9,529 bases of DNA from Paracoccaceae bacterium (lineage in GTDB: Bacteria; Pseudomonadota; Alphaproteobacteria; Rhodobacterales; Rhodobacteraceae): positions 1 through 9,529 of the forward strand of contig SLKB01000220.1 of NCBI GenBank assembly GCA_007134805.1, written 5' to 3'. The notes beneath the pieces were generated by a model. The model was not told the DNA's origin, ran no database searches, and saw nothing but the letters and a program-made list of their open reading frames with translations. Every line of letters starts with the position of its first letter. Position 1 is the stretch's first letter. Position numbers and translations under genes: made by a program. This document shows positions 1-7,306 of this stretch, in pieces.

Positions 1-557
1 AGGCCCAGCGCCGCGCGATCGACCAGCGCATGGGCGTGATGTTTCAGGATGGCGCGCTGTTTTCCAGCCTGACCGTGCGCGAGAATGTCGAGGTGCCGCT
101 GAAAACCCTGTCGGGGCTCGATGCGGGCCTGCGCCGCGAGCTTGCGGATCTGAAGATCTCGATGGCGGGCCTGCCCTATATCGCGGGCGACAAATACCCC
201 TCGGAACTCTCGGGCGGCATGCGCAAGCGCGCGGGGCTCGCACGCGCGCTCGCCCTCGATCCCGAGATCGTGTTCCTCGACGAGCCCACCGCCGGGCTGG
301 ACCCGATCGGTGCCTCCGATTTCGACACCCTGATCAAGGCGCTGTCCGAAACCCTTGGTTTGACAGTCTTTCTTGTCACCCATGATCTTGACACCCTGCA
401 CGCCACATGTGACCGCATTGCAGTGCTGGCCGAGAAACGTGTGATGTATACGGGCACGATGTCGGATATGCTGGAAATCGATCACCCCTGGGTGCACGAG
501 TATTTCCATGGCCCCCGGGCACGCGCGGCCGTGGCGACATTGGAAAGGACAGCGTAA
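1..557 (+). CDS. mlaF: Mla-type ABC transporter ATP-binding protein (MlaF), 5' end outside window
   Basis: This is the cytoplasmic ATPase that would power an MCE-type lipid transporter with a MlaE permease. The first complete in-frame codon is at position 3. The reading frame is open to the left edge, so the ATG at 30 is an internal Met and the true start and Walker A motif lie upstream. Visible in order are the Q-loop (MFQDGALFSSLTV, Gln codon at 45-47), the ABC signature LSGGMRKRAGLARAL, Walker B with D-loop (VFLDEPTAGLDP) and the H-loop (VTHDL). The MFQDGALFSSLTV stretch is characteristic of the MlaF/Mkl branch of ABC ATPases. The TAA stop lies 3 bp before the MCE gene, so they form one operon. 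Family assignment is firm from the motifs. The lipid substrate and transport direction are not shown by the sequence. Confidence 0.93.
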   Translation, partial: AQRRAIDQRMGVMFQDGALFSSLTVRENVEVPLKTLSGLDAGLRRELADLKISMAGLPYIAGDKYPSELSGGMRKRAGLARALALDPEIVFLDEPTAGLDPIGASDFDTLIKALSETLGLTVFLVTHDLDTLHATCDRIAVLAEKRVMYTGTMSDMLEIDHPWVHEYFHGPRARAAVATLERTA

Positions 558-560
558 GCG

Positions 561-2267
561 ATGGAAACGCGGGGACGTTACGTTCTGATCGGGCTCTTCG
601 CGGTGGCGGGGTTTCTGGGCGTGATGGGCTTCTTCCTCGCCTTCGGCAAGCTGCAGTTCGACCGCCAGTTCGCCTATTACGAGGTCCGGTTCGAGTCCGT
701 CTCGGGGCTGTCGCGCTCGGCTGATGTGCGCTTTGCAGGGCTGCCCGTGGGGCAGGTGGTCGATATCCGCCTCTCGCCCGATCAGGACGGCACCGCGCTC
801 GTCCGCCTCGAGGTCGACCGCGACACGCCGGTGCGCGCCGACAGCGTGGCGACCGTGGACAGCTCCGGCATCACCGGCGTGGCCTTTGTCGCCCTCTCGC
901 CCGGATCGGGCGAGCTGATCAATGACCGCACCGATGTTCCCGAACTCGAGGCGGGCCGCTCGACGATCCAGTCGCTGACCGAAGGCGCGCCACGCATCCT
1001 CGATGAAACCCTGCGCGTGCTCGAACAGGTCAACGAGATCCTGGGCGAGCAGAACCAGCAACGGGTTGTGGCGATCCTCGACAATGTGGAACAATCGACA
1101 GGCGAGATCACGCGCGCGCTCGACATTTTCGCGGCCTTCACCGACACGATCTCCGAGTCGATGGAGGTCTTTACCGAATTCGGCGACAATCTCTCGCCGA
1201 TCCTGCTGCAGGCCGAAAGCGCGATCGAGACCCTGCAATTCGCCATCGAGGAGGCCGGGCTCGTCGCAACCCAAGGGCGCATCGCACTCGAAGCCGGGAC
1301 CGAGACGCTCGAGACGATCGACACGTTCGTGGCCATCGACCTTGCCGCCATGGTGACCGAATTCCGCGACACCACGACCCTGCTGCGCGACGAGTTCGAG
1401 GGGTTCTCGGGCCAGGCGCGCACGCTCGTCGAAGAGCTGTCGGCGATGGGGATCGCGGCGACCGACCGGCTTGCCCTGCTCGATCCCGCACTTGCGCGGG
1501 TCGAGCCGCTACTGGAGCGCGCCGAATCCGCGCTGGCCGAGGTCGAGCAGACCAGCGCCAGCATCGGCGCGCTGGTCACGGGCGAGGGCACGCAGCTTGT
1601 CACTGACGCCCGCATCCTCGTGCAGGAAGCCACCATCGCCACCCGCGCCGTTGCCACGGTGGCCGAGACCGACCTGCCGCTGATCATCGCCGATGTGCGC
1701 GCAGCCACCGGCGATATCCGGACCATGGTCGACGTGGTGGGCGAGGATCTGCAAGGCTTCTCGGGCCGGCTTGACGCCTTGGGCGACAGCGGGGTGCGCA
1801 CGCTCGATCAGGTGACCGAGACCTTCGCCAATGCCAATGCGACGCTTGCCGCGATCAACCGCGCGCTTGCCACCTCCGAGGGCGCGATCGAGGCGGCCGA
1901 GCGCGCCTTCATCGGCGCCGACCGGGTGATGAACGAGGAAATCGCCGCCATCACCGCGGATCTGCGCGATGTGCTGGCCCGGCTCGGCAATGCGGTCGAT
2001 GCGGTCTCCGAAGACATCCCCGCGGTGACGGCCGATCTGCGCCGCACGGCCGACTCGGCCGCGCGCGCCTTTGACGATATCGGCCGGCTGGTGCGCGACA
2101 GCTCGGGCCCGGTGCGCGAATTCACCACCTCGGGCCTGCCCAACCTCGCCCTGCTCACGCGCGAAGCGCGCGGGCTTGTCACCAATCTCGACCGGCTGAC
2201 CCGGCAGTTGGAGCGTGACCCCACGCGCTTCCTGCTCAACCGCCAGACCCCGGAGTTCCGCAGATGA
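561..2267 (+). CDS. MCE-domain (MlaD-like) lipid transport protein with long helical C-terminal region
   Basis: Periplasmic, membrane-anchored lipid-binding subunit of the Mla-type transporter. Residues ~7-29 form one N-terminal transmembrane segment (YVLIGLFAVAGFLGVMGFF). Residues ~39-115 are a single MCE domain (YYEVRFESVSGLSRSADVRF, then AGLPVGQV and SSGITGVAFVAL). From ~130 to ~540 the chain is rich in Ala, Glu, Leu, Ile, Thr and Asp, has few prolines and looks mostly alpha-helical. The tail DPTRFLLNRQTPEFRR is typical of long proteobacterial MCE proteins. At 568 aa it is about three times the length of E. coli MlaD (183 aa), so it resembles the MCE + needle arrangement of PqiB and mycobacterial Mce proteins more than classic MlaD. 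The ATG at 561 has GGAAAGGA at 542-549. The stop overlaps the next start by 4 bp (ATGA). A hexameric needle is an inference from the family. Confidence 0.92.
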   Translation: METRGRYVLIGLFAVAGFLGVMGFFLAFGKLQFDRQFAYYEVRFESVSGLSRSADVRFAGLPVGQVVDIRLSPDQDGTALVRLEVDRDTPVRADSVATVDSSGITGVAFVALSPGSGELINDRTDVPELEAGRSTIQSLTEGAPRILDETLRVLEQVNEILGEQNQQRVVAILDNVEQSTGEITRALDIFAAFTDTISESMEVFTEFGDNLSPILLQAESAIETLQFAIEEAGLVATQGRIALEAGTETLETIDTFVAIDLAAMVTEFRDTTTLLRDEFEGFSGQARTLVEELSAMGIAATDRLALLDPALARVEPLLERAESALAEVEQTSASIGALVTGEGTQLVTDARILVQEATIATRAVATVAETDLPLIIADVRAATGDIRTMVDVVGEDLQGFSGRLDALGDSGVRTLDQVTETFANANATLAAINRALATSEGAIEAAERAFIGADRVMNEEIAAITADLRDVLARLGNAVDAVSEDIPAVTADLRRTADSAARAFDDIGRLVRDSSGPVREFTTSGLPNLALLTREARGLVTNLDRLTRQLERDPTRFLLNRQTPEFRR

Positions 2268-2905
2268 TCCTGATGACCCGCAGATCCATGATGACCGGCC
2301 TTCTCGGGGTCACTGTGCTGCCGGGCTGCGCGGCGCTCTCGGCCTTCGGCGAGGCGACAGCCGTGCTCGACGCCTATGACCTGCGCGCGCCCGATCTGCC
2401 GCAGGCGGGCCGCACGCTCGGCCGCGCGCTCAGCATCGAGCCGCCCACGACCTCGGGCGCACTCGACACCGACCGCATCATGATCCGCCCCAGCCCCGTG
2501 CAGGCCCTCTACCTGCCCGGCGCGCGCTGGTCCGAGGATACGCCCGCGCTGTTGCAGACGCTGATGCTGCGCGGTTTCGACGATACTGGCGCGCTCACCT
2601 ATGTCGGCCGCCGCCCGATCGGTGCCACGGGCGATGTCGCGCTGCTCACCGAGATCACCGATTTTCAGGCCGAGCTCGACGCGGACGGGAGCAGCGCGCT
2701 CATCCGCCTGCGCGTGGTGGCCCGCATGATCCGCGAGAGCGACGCGCAAGTGCTCGCGCGCCGCACCTTCACCGCGCTCGCGCCCAGCGCCTCGACCGAC
2801 ACGCTCGAGATCGTGCAGGCCTTCAACATGGCCTCCGACCAGCTGCTCACGGATCTGGTGCGCTGGGGGCTCGGGGTGATCGGGGTGCAGCTTCCCGCCG
2901 TGTGA
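2264..2905 (+). CDS. ABC-type transport auxiliary lipoprotein (PqiC / ABC_trans_aux family)
   Basis: Predicted lipoprotein partner of the MCE protein, probably at the inner face of the outer membrane. The N-terminus is a lipoprotein signal peptide with lipobox LPGC, giving Cys22 as the lipidated residue. TRRSMM before the hydrophobic stretch resembles a twin-arginine motif, so Tat export is possible but not certain. The central region (LDTDRIMIRPSP, then ALYLPGARWSED and PALLQTLMLRGF) matches the ABC_trans_aux (PF03886) pattern of a conserved Tyr, a Trp and a following helix. The 213-aa length is usual. The start at 2264 is chosen because GGAG at 2252-2255 is correctly spaced and the ATGA overlap implies translational coupling. 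The ATG at 2273 (MTRRS) is an alternative. Family members include E. coli PqiC, whose gene follows an MCE-protein gene. The specific lipid cargo is unknown. Confidence 0.88.
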   Translation: MILMTRRSMMTGLLGVTVLPGCAALSAFGEATAVLDAYDLRAPDLPQAGRTLGRALSIEPPTTSGALDTDRIMIRPSPVQALYLPGARWSEDTPALLQTLMLRGFDDTGALTYVGRRPIGATGDVALLTEITDFQAELDADGSSALIRLRVVARMIRESDAQVLARRTFTALAPSASTDTLEIVQAFNMASDQLLTDLVRWGLGVIGVQLPAV

Positions 2906-2917
2906 CCGGCACAGGGG

Positions 2918-3004
2918 TTTTTCACGGGCTGAAATCATTTTTTGACAGGTGAAAAAGTATCGTGGGGTGGCGGTTGCCATTTTTCACATGGTGAAATCAT
3001 TTTT
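2918..3004. promoter_or_regulatory. Cluster of TTTCAC/GTGAAA palindromes, candidate operator region
   Basis: The gap before the YqaA-like gene holds two near-identical 25-bp direct copies, at 2918-2942 and 2980-3004. Each is TTTTTCAC, four variable bases, then TGAAATCATTTTT. The right copy contains a perfect palindrome, TTTCAC-ATG-GTGAAA (2982-2996). The left copy is the same with one mismatch (2920-2934). Between them lies a third imperfect inverted repeat, TTTTTGAC-AG-GTGAAAAA (2939-2956). The copies are 62 bp apart, close to six helical turns. A possible promoter, TTGCCA (2974-2979), 17 bp, TCATTT (2997-3002), would place the right palindrome in its spacer, as expected for a repressor site. 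The binding protein is not recognised. The promoter call is weak. Confidence 0.55.
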
Positions 3005-3031
3005 CAGAATTGACAGAAGGAAGGTTCTCGC

Positions 3032-3610
3032 GTGATCCGCTCGCTCTATGACTGGACCTTGTCGCTCGCGCGGCACCCGCACGCCCTGTGGGCATTGGCT
3101 TTCGTGGCCTTTCTGGAAAGCTCGGTCTTTCCCATCCCGCCCGATGTGCTGATGATCGCGATGATCGTCGCCGCCCCCTCGCGCGCCTTTGTCGTTGCGG
3201 GCGTTGCGACCGTCGCCTCGGTCCTGGGGGGGCTTGCCGGCTACTGGATCGGCTATGGCGCCTTCGAGACAGTGGGCCGGCCCGTGCTCGAATTCTACGG
3301 CAAGGAGGATTATTTCGCTGAATTTCAAGCGCGTTACAACGAATGGGGCGCCTGGGCCGTGCTGATCGCGGGGGTCACGCCCTTCCCCTACAAGGTGATC
3401 ACGATCCTGTCGGGCGCCACGGCGCTGTCGCTGCCGGTGTTCATCCTCGCCTCGATCGTGGCGCGGGCGCTACGGTTCTTCATCGTGGCAACGCTTCTGT
3501 GGAAATTCGGCCCACCGATTCGTGATTTCATCGAGCGTCGCCTGGGGCTCATGTTCACGATATTCGTGGTGCTGTTGCTGGGCGGTTTTCTGACGGTGAG
3601 GTATCTGTGA
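3032..3610 (+). CDS. YqaA-family / DedA-like VTT-domain inner membrane protein
   Basis: Polytopic inner membrane protein of the DedA/VTT (SNARE-associated) superfamily, whose members include lipid scramblases/flippases and proteins needed for membrane homeostasis. Family signatures are FLESSVFPIPPDVLM (Glu29, Pro-rich re-entrant loop) at ~27-41, a Gly-rich helix GGLAGYWIGYG at ~67-77, TPFPYKVITILSGA at 116-129, and the paired arginines R145 and R148 in ARALRFF. The C-terminus has a further hydrophobic segment (~173-186). The 192-aa length fits the YqaA branch. The start is GTG at 3032, with a strong AAGGAAGG Shine-Dalgarno at 3017-3024. The last codons overlap the dsbB start by 4 bp (GTGA), indicating an operon. 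Control probably comes from the palindrome cluster just upstream. The transported substrate is not known from sequence. Confidence 0.88.
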   Translation: MIRSLYDWTLSLARHPHALWALAFVAFLESSVFPIPPDVLMIAMIVAAPSRAFVVAGVATVASVLGGLAGYWIGYGAFETVGRPVLEFYGKEDYFAEFQARYNEWGAWAVLIAGVTPFPYKVITILSGATALSLPVFILASIVARALRFFIVATLLWKFGPPIRDFIERRLGLMFTIFVVLLLGGFLTVRYL

Positions 3611-4068
3611 CGCGCAGACAGGTTCAGATCGCGGCGTTGGCGGGCTCGCTGGGCCTTCTGCTGGGCGCGCTGGCCTTCGAGTATCTGGGCGGGCTGATCC
3701 CGTGCCCGCTATGCATCTGGCAGCGCTGGCCGCATCTGGTGGCGCTGGCGGGGGTGGGCGCGCTGCTGATCCCGAGCCCCGCCTTCGCGCTGCTGGGCGC
3801 GGGAGGGGCGGCAACCTCTGGCGGGATTGCCGTCTATCACACGGGCGTCGAGCGCGGCTGGTTCGAGGGGCCTGCGAGTTGCGCGGCGGGCGCCAATCTT
3901 TCGGGGCTCAGCCCGCAGGAAGCGCTCGACCGGATCATGGCCGCGCCGGTCGTGCGCTGCGACGAGGTCGCCTGGGAGATGCTGGGCCTGTCGATGGCGA
4001 GCTGGAATGCGCTCGCGTCCTTCGGCATTGCGGCGCTGTGGCTCTACAGCCTGCGGCTGCCCCGCTAA
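3607..4068 (+). CDS. dsbB: Disulfide bond formation protein B
   Basis: Inner membrane quinone reductase that re-oxidises the periplasmic thiol oxidase DsbA and passes electrons to the respiratory quinone pool. The first periplasmic-loop pair is CPLC at residues 33-36, followed by IWQRWPH as in other DsbB proteins. The second pair is Cys92 (in GPASCAAG) and Cys118 (in VRCDEVAWEMLGLSMASWNA). That C-terminal stretch with Trp, GLSMA and WN is highly typical of DsbB. Four hydrophobic segments are visible (about 7-25, 43-57, 59-77 and 132-150). The 153-aa length is normal. The GTG start at 3607 overlaps the previous stop and has GGTGAGG at 3595-3601. No dsbA is present in the window. All four redox cysteines are present, so the protein should be functional. 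Confidence 0.93.
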   Translation: MTRRQVQIAALAGSLGLLLGALAFEYLGGLIPCPLCIWQRWPHLVALAGVGALLIPSPAFALLGAGGAATSGGIAVYHTGVERGWFEGPASCAAGANLSGLSPQEALDRIMAAPVVRCDEVAWEMLGLSMASWNALASFGIAALWLYSLRLPR

Positions 4069-4364
4069 TGCAGGCGCAGATCGCGTTTCGAGAACCTGCC
4101 GACGTCGAACTCGCCCGTGACATGCCGCCATTCGCCCGCAGAGAGCTTCTTGCGATGGGTGAAGCGCACGCTGTGCAAGGGGCCCTCGATGCTGTCCTGC
4201 CAGAATTCGATGAACTCGAACAGGCGCGGGTAGTCCGGCGCAAGGTCGTAATCCTGCCAGACAAACGTGTTGAGAACATGCTTATGGTCGGGCATCCGGT
4301 AGATCATTTCTGCAGTGGTCAGCCCGTAGCCCTTTAGCATGAGTTCGGTCGGCGATTTCTCCAT
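4065..4364 (-). CDS. usg: Usg family protein
   Basis: Small 99-aa protein of the alphaproteobacterial Usg family (PF06233). It is recognised from LMLKGYGLTTAEMIYRMPDH near the N-terminus, TFVWQDYDLAPDYP in the middle, and FWQDSIEGPLHSVRFTHRK. The family was named after a gene upstream of the tryptophan-pathway gene trpF. Its biochemical role is not established and old database descriptions as a subunit of phosphoribosylanthranilate isomerase are not proven. The start is taken at 4364 rather than the longer open frame to 4481, because MEKSPTELMLKGYG is where homologues begin and an AGAGGTG Shine-Dalgarno (on the minus strand, plus-strand 4368-4374) precedes it. The extra upstream residues look untranslated. 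No trp gene is nearby. The TAG stop overlaps dsbB tail-to-tail by 4 bp. Confidence 0.9.
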   Translation of the reverse strand: MEKSPTELMLKGYGLTTAEMIYRMPDHKHVLNTFVWQDYDLAPDYPRLFEFIEFWQDSIEGPLHSVRFTHRKKLSAGEWRHVTGEFDVGRFSKRDLRLH

Positions 4365-4555
4365 ATGGCACCTCTTTTTCGGTCGATCTGTAAATGATGC
4401 CCCAGAATTAATAATTTTCAATGAAAACATCTTGTTAGCAGGGTCTCGGGGTGGCTGCCAAAGCTGGGGGGCGAGGGCCATTGCACCCCGGATCGTGCTT
4501 CTGATAGAGTGCGCGAAAGACGGGTGAAAGCCCCCGAGCAGCGCAAGAGGATCTG
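4365..4555. promoter_or_regulatory. Divergent control region between usg and gyrA
   Basis: This 191-bp interval carries the leaders of usg (minus) and gyrA (plus). An AT-rich island at about 4385-4440 contrasts with the GC-rich surroundings. It contains TTTTCA-A-TGAAAA (4415-4427), an inverted repeat around one central base, and probably the usg promoter, though no convincing -35/-10 pair stands out there. The gyrA-proximal half is GC-rich with a likely promoter at 4481-4508. No small gene or terminator is evident. Confidence 0.45.
4481..4508 (+). promoter_or_regulatory. Candidate sigma-70 promoter for gyrA
   Basis: TTGCAC (4481-4486), a 16-bp spacer and GATAGA (4503-4508) resemble housekeeping promoters of Rhodobacteraceae. 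They would give a leader of about 40 nt before the GTG start. This is pattern reading only, and other hexamer pairs are possible. Confidence 0.38.
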
Positions 4556-7306
4556 GTGAGCGATACTCCCGAACCCCCTGAAAACACGGACGAAATACCG
4601 CCCTCGAGCCCCTCGGGGCCGACCGTGTCGATCACCGCCGAGATGCGCGCCTCCTATCTCGATTACGCGATGAGCGTGATCGTCAGCCGCGCGATCCCGG
4701 ATCTGCGCGACGGATTAAAACCTGTGCATCGGCGCATTCTTTACGCAATGCATGCCGCGGGCAACACGCATGACAAGCCCTATCGCAAATCCGCGCGCGC
4801 CGTGGGCGATGTGATGGGCACCTATCACCCGCATGGGGACTCGGCGATCTATGACGCGCTGGTGCGCATGGCGCAGCCCTTCTCGATGTCGCTGCCGCTT
4901 TTGGACGGGCAGGGCAATTTCGGCTCGATGGACGGCGATAACCCGGCCGCGATGCGCTATACCGAAGTGCGCATGGATAAGGCCGCGAGCGCGCTTCTGG
5001 CCGATATCGACAAGGACACGGTCAATTTTCAGGACAATTACGACGGCCGCGACCGCGAGCCCACAGTGCTGCCCGCGCGCTTTCCCAACATGCTTGTCAA
5101 TGGCGCGGGCGGGATCGCGGTGGGGATGGCCACGAATATCCCGCCGCATAATCTGGGCGAGGTGGTCGATGCGACGCTCGCGCTGATCGAGAACCCGGAC
5201 CTGACCAGCCATGATCTGATGGACTATGTGCCCGCCCCGGATTTCCCCACGGGCGCGCTGATCCTCGGGCGGTCAGGCGCGCGCAAGGCCTATCTGGAGG
5301 GGCGCGGGTCCGTCATCATCCGCGCGCGCACCCATATCGAGGAAGTGCGCAAGGACCGTTTCGCGATCATCGTCGACGATATCCCCTATCAGGTGAACAA
5401 ATCCACCATGGTGGAGAAGATCGCCGACGCTGTGCGCGAGAAGAAGATCGAGGGGATTTCCTCGGTCGCCGACGAATCCGACCGCGTCGGTGTGCGCGTG
5501 GTGGTCGAGCTGAAGCGCGACGCGACGCCCGATGTGGTGCTCAACCAGTTGTTTCGCTTCACACCGATGCAGACAAGCTTTGGCTGCAACATGCTGGCGC
5601 TCAATGGCGGGCGGCCCGAGCAGCTGACCCTGCGCGATTTCCTCACGTCCTTCATCGCCTTCCGCGAAGAGGTGGTCACGCGGCGCACGGCATATGAGCT
5701 GAACAAGGCGCGCGAGCGGAGCCATCTGCTCTGTGGTCTGGCGGTGGCAGTGTCGAATGTCGATGAGGTCGTGGCGACCATCCGCTCCTCGGCCGACCCG
5801 GCCGAGGCGCGCGCGCGCCTGATGGAGCGGCGCTGGCCCGCGGCCGATATCGCGGCCTATATCCGGCTGATCGACGATCCCGGCCACACGATGAACGAGG
5901 ACGGCACCTATAACCTGTCGGAAGTTCAGGCGCGCGCGATCCTCGATCTGCGACTGCAGCGGCTGACCGCGATGGGGGTGAAGGAAGTCACCGACGAGCT
6001 GGAAAGCCTGGCCGCCAAGATCAAGGATTACCTCGATATCCTGCGCTCGCGCGCGCGGATCATGGCGATGATCTCGGATGAGCTGCGCGAGGTGCGCGAC
6101 CAGTTTGCCGTGCCGCGACGGACCGAGATCGTCGACTGGGCCGGCGACATGGATGACGAGGACCTGATCGAGCGCGAGGACATGGTCGTCACCATCACTT
6201 CCGGCGGCTATATCAAGCGCACGCCGCTGGCCGAGTTCCGCGCGCAGCGGCGCGGCGGCAAGGGGCTGTCGGGGATGGCGACCAAGGATGATGATGTCGT
6301 CACGCAACTGTTCGTCGCCAACACGCATACGCAGCTTCTGTTCTTCACCACCGACGGGATGGCCTACAAGCTCAAGACCTGGCGGCTGCCGCTGGGGGGG
6401 CGGAATGCGCGCGGCAAGGCGATGGTGAACATCCTGCCGATCGCGAGCGGGGTCAGCGTTGCTGCGATCATGCCGGTCGAACGGCCCGAGGAGGAATGGG
6501 ACAATCTCCAGATCGTGTTCGCGACCTCGGCAGGCGATGTGCGGCGCAATGCGCTGTCGGATTTCACCAATGTGATGCGCAATGGCAAGATCGCGATGAA
6601 GCTGCCTGAGGGGGTGAGCCTCGTGAATGCGCGGATCTGCGACGAGGAGGATGACGTGATGCTGGTCACGGCCTCGGGGCGCGCGATCCGGTTCCGCACG
6701 ACCGATGTGCGCATCTTCAAGGGGCGCGATTCGACGGGCGTGCGCGGGGTGCGGCTGGGCGCGGGGGACCGGGTGGTCTCGATGGCCGTTATCCGCCATT
6801 TCGAGGCCAGCCCCGAGGAACGCGCGACCTATCTCAAGATGCGTCGCGCCATGGCCGGTGTGGTCGAGGATGAAGGAGATGACGAGGAGGACGCGGCCGA
6901 GGGCGCGCTCAGCCCCGAGCGCTATGGCGAGATGTCCGCCGCCGAAGACCTGATTCTGACGATCACCGAGAAGGGCATGGGCAAGCTGTCCTCGAGCCAT
7001 AATTACCCGGTGCGCGGGCGCGGCGGCATGGGCGTTGCCGCGATGGACCGCGGCATGCGCGGCGGCCCGCTCGTGGCCTGTTTCCCGGTCAGCGCGGGGG
7101 ATCAGATCATGCTGGCAACATCGCGCGGGCAGTCGATCCGCGTGCCGGTCGAGGGGATCTCGTTCCGCTCGCGCTCGGCCGGGGGGGTGCGGGTGTTCAA
7201 CACCTCGAATGGCGAGCAGGTGGTCTCGGTCGCGCGGGTGGTCGAGACGGGCGAGGATGAGGACGGGATCGCGCCCGATGGCAGCGGGCCGACCGATAGC
7301 GCCTGA
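4556..7306 (+). CDS. gyrA: DNA gyrase subunit A
   Basis: Breakage-reunion subunit of DNA gyrase. It introduces negative supercoils with GyrB and is the target of quinolones. The catalytic tyrosine is Tyr135 in [10 protein letters not shown], preceded by Arg134. The quinolone-resistance region [10 protein letters not shown] has Ser96 and Asp100 at the positions of E. coli Ser83 and Asp87, i.e. the sensitive residues. The GyrA box QRRGGKG (564-570) opens the C-terminal DNA-wrapping domain and separates this protein from ParC. Residues ~770-785 hold an acidic insertion ([14 protein letters not shown]), and the C-terminus is also acidic. The 916-aa length is normal for alphaproteobacteria. The start is GTG at 4556 with AAGAGGA at 4545-4551; the next Met is residue 30, too close to the conserved domain. 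It has a short Pro/Glu-rich N-terminal extension. Its end overlaps the next gene by 29 bp. Confidence 0.97.
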   Translation: MSDTPEPPENTDEIPPSSPSGPTVSITAEMRASYLDYAMSVIVSRAIPDLRDGLKPVHRRILYAMHAAGNTHDKPYRKSARAVGDVMGTYHPHGDSAIYDALVRMAQPFSMSLPLLDGQGNFGSMDGDNPAAMRYTEVRMDKAASALLADIDKDTVNFQDNYDGRDREPTVLPARFPNMLVNGAGGIAVGMATNIPPHNLGEVVDATLALIENPDLTSHDLMDYVPAPDFPTGALILGRSGARKAYLEGRGSVIIRARTHIEEVRKDRFAIIVDDIPYQVNKSTMVEKIADAVREKKIEGISSVADESDRVGVRVVVELKRDATPDVVLNQLFRFTPMQTSFGCNMLALNGGRPEQLTLRDFLTSFIAFREEVVTRRTAYELNKARERSHLLCGLAVAVSNVDEVVATIRSSADPAEARARLMERRWPAADIAAYIRLIDDPGHTMNEDGTYNLSEVQARAILDLRLQRLTAMGVKEVTDELESLAAKIKDYLDILRSRARIMAMISDELREVRDQFAVPRRTEIVDWAGDMDDEDLIEREDMVVTITSGGYIKRTPLAEFRAQRRGGKGLSGMATKDDDVVTQLFVANTHTQLLFFTTDGMAYKLKTWRLPLGGRNARGKAMVNILPIASGVSVAAIMPVERPEEEWDNLQIVFATSAGDVRRNALSDFTNVMRNGKIAMKLPEGVSLVNARICDEEDDVMLVTASGRAIRFRTTDVRIFKGRDSTGVRGVRLGAGDRVVSMAVIRHFEASPEERATYLKMRRAMAGVVEDEGDDEEDAAEGALSPERYGEMSAAEDLILTITEKGMGKLSSSHNYPVRGRGGMGVAAMDRGMRGGPLVACFPVSAGDQIMLATSRGQSIRVPVEGISFRSRSAGGVRVFNTSNGEQVVSVARVVETGEDEDGIAPDGSGPTDSA

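Noticed and set aside
782..1801. 339-aa Ser/Arg/Thr-rich open frame on the minus strand
   Set aside because: Antisense to the MCE gene's helical region; composition is the frame shadow of Glu/Ala/Asp-rich helices.
2938..2970. TTGACA at 2942-2947 as a -35 element for the YqaA-like gene
   Set aside because: No acceptable -10 at 16-18 bp spacing (the sequence there is GGGGTGG-like). The TTGACA at 3010-3015 is too close to the start codon.
1808..2980. 390-aa open frame on the minus strand
   Set aside because: Antisense to the MCE and lipoprotein genes, low-complexity composition, no domain. The plus-strand genes are well supported.
4047..4059. CAGCC-TGC-GGCTG hairpin near the dsbB/usg ends as a terminator
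   Set aside because: Only a 5-bp stem, inside coding sequence, with no T-run on either strand.
4365..4481. Upstream extension of the usg reading frame to 4481
   Set aside because: It crosses an AT-rich promoter-like region, and the ATG at 4364 has a good Shine-Dalgarno and matches the family's usual start.
7035..7277. Longer N-terminus for the small protein after gyrA
   Set aside because: The in-frame ATG at 7035 would overlap gyrA by more than 270 bp and the added residues are Arg/Ser/Ala-rich out-of-frame gyrA sequence. The ATG at 7278 is more plausible.
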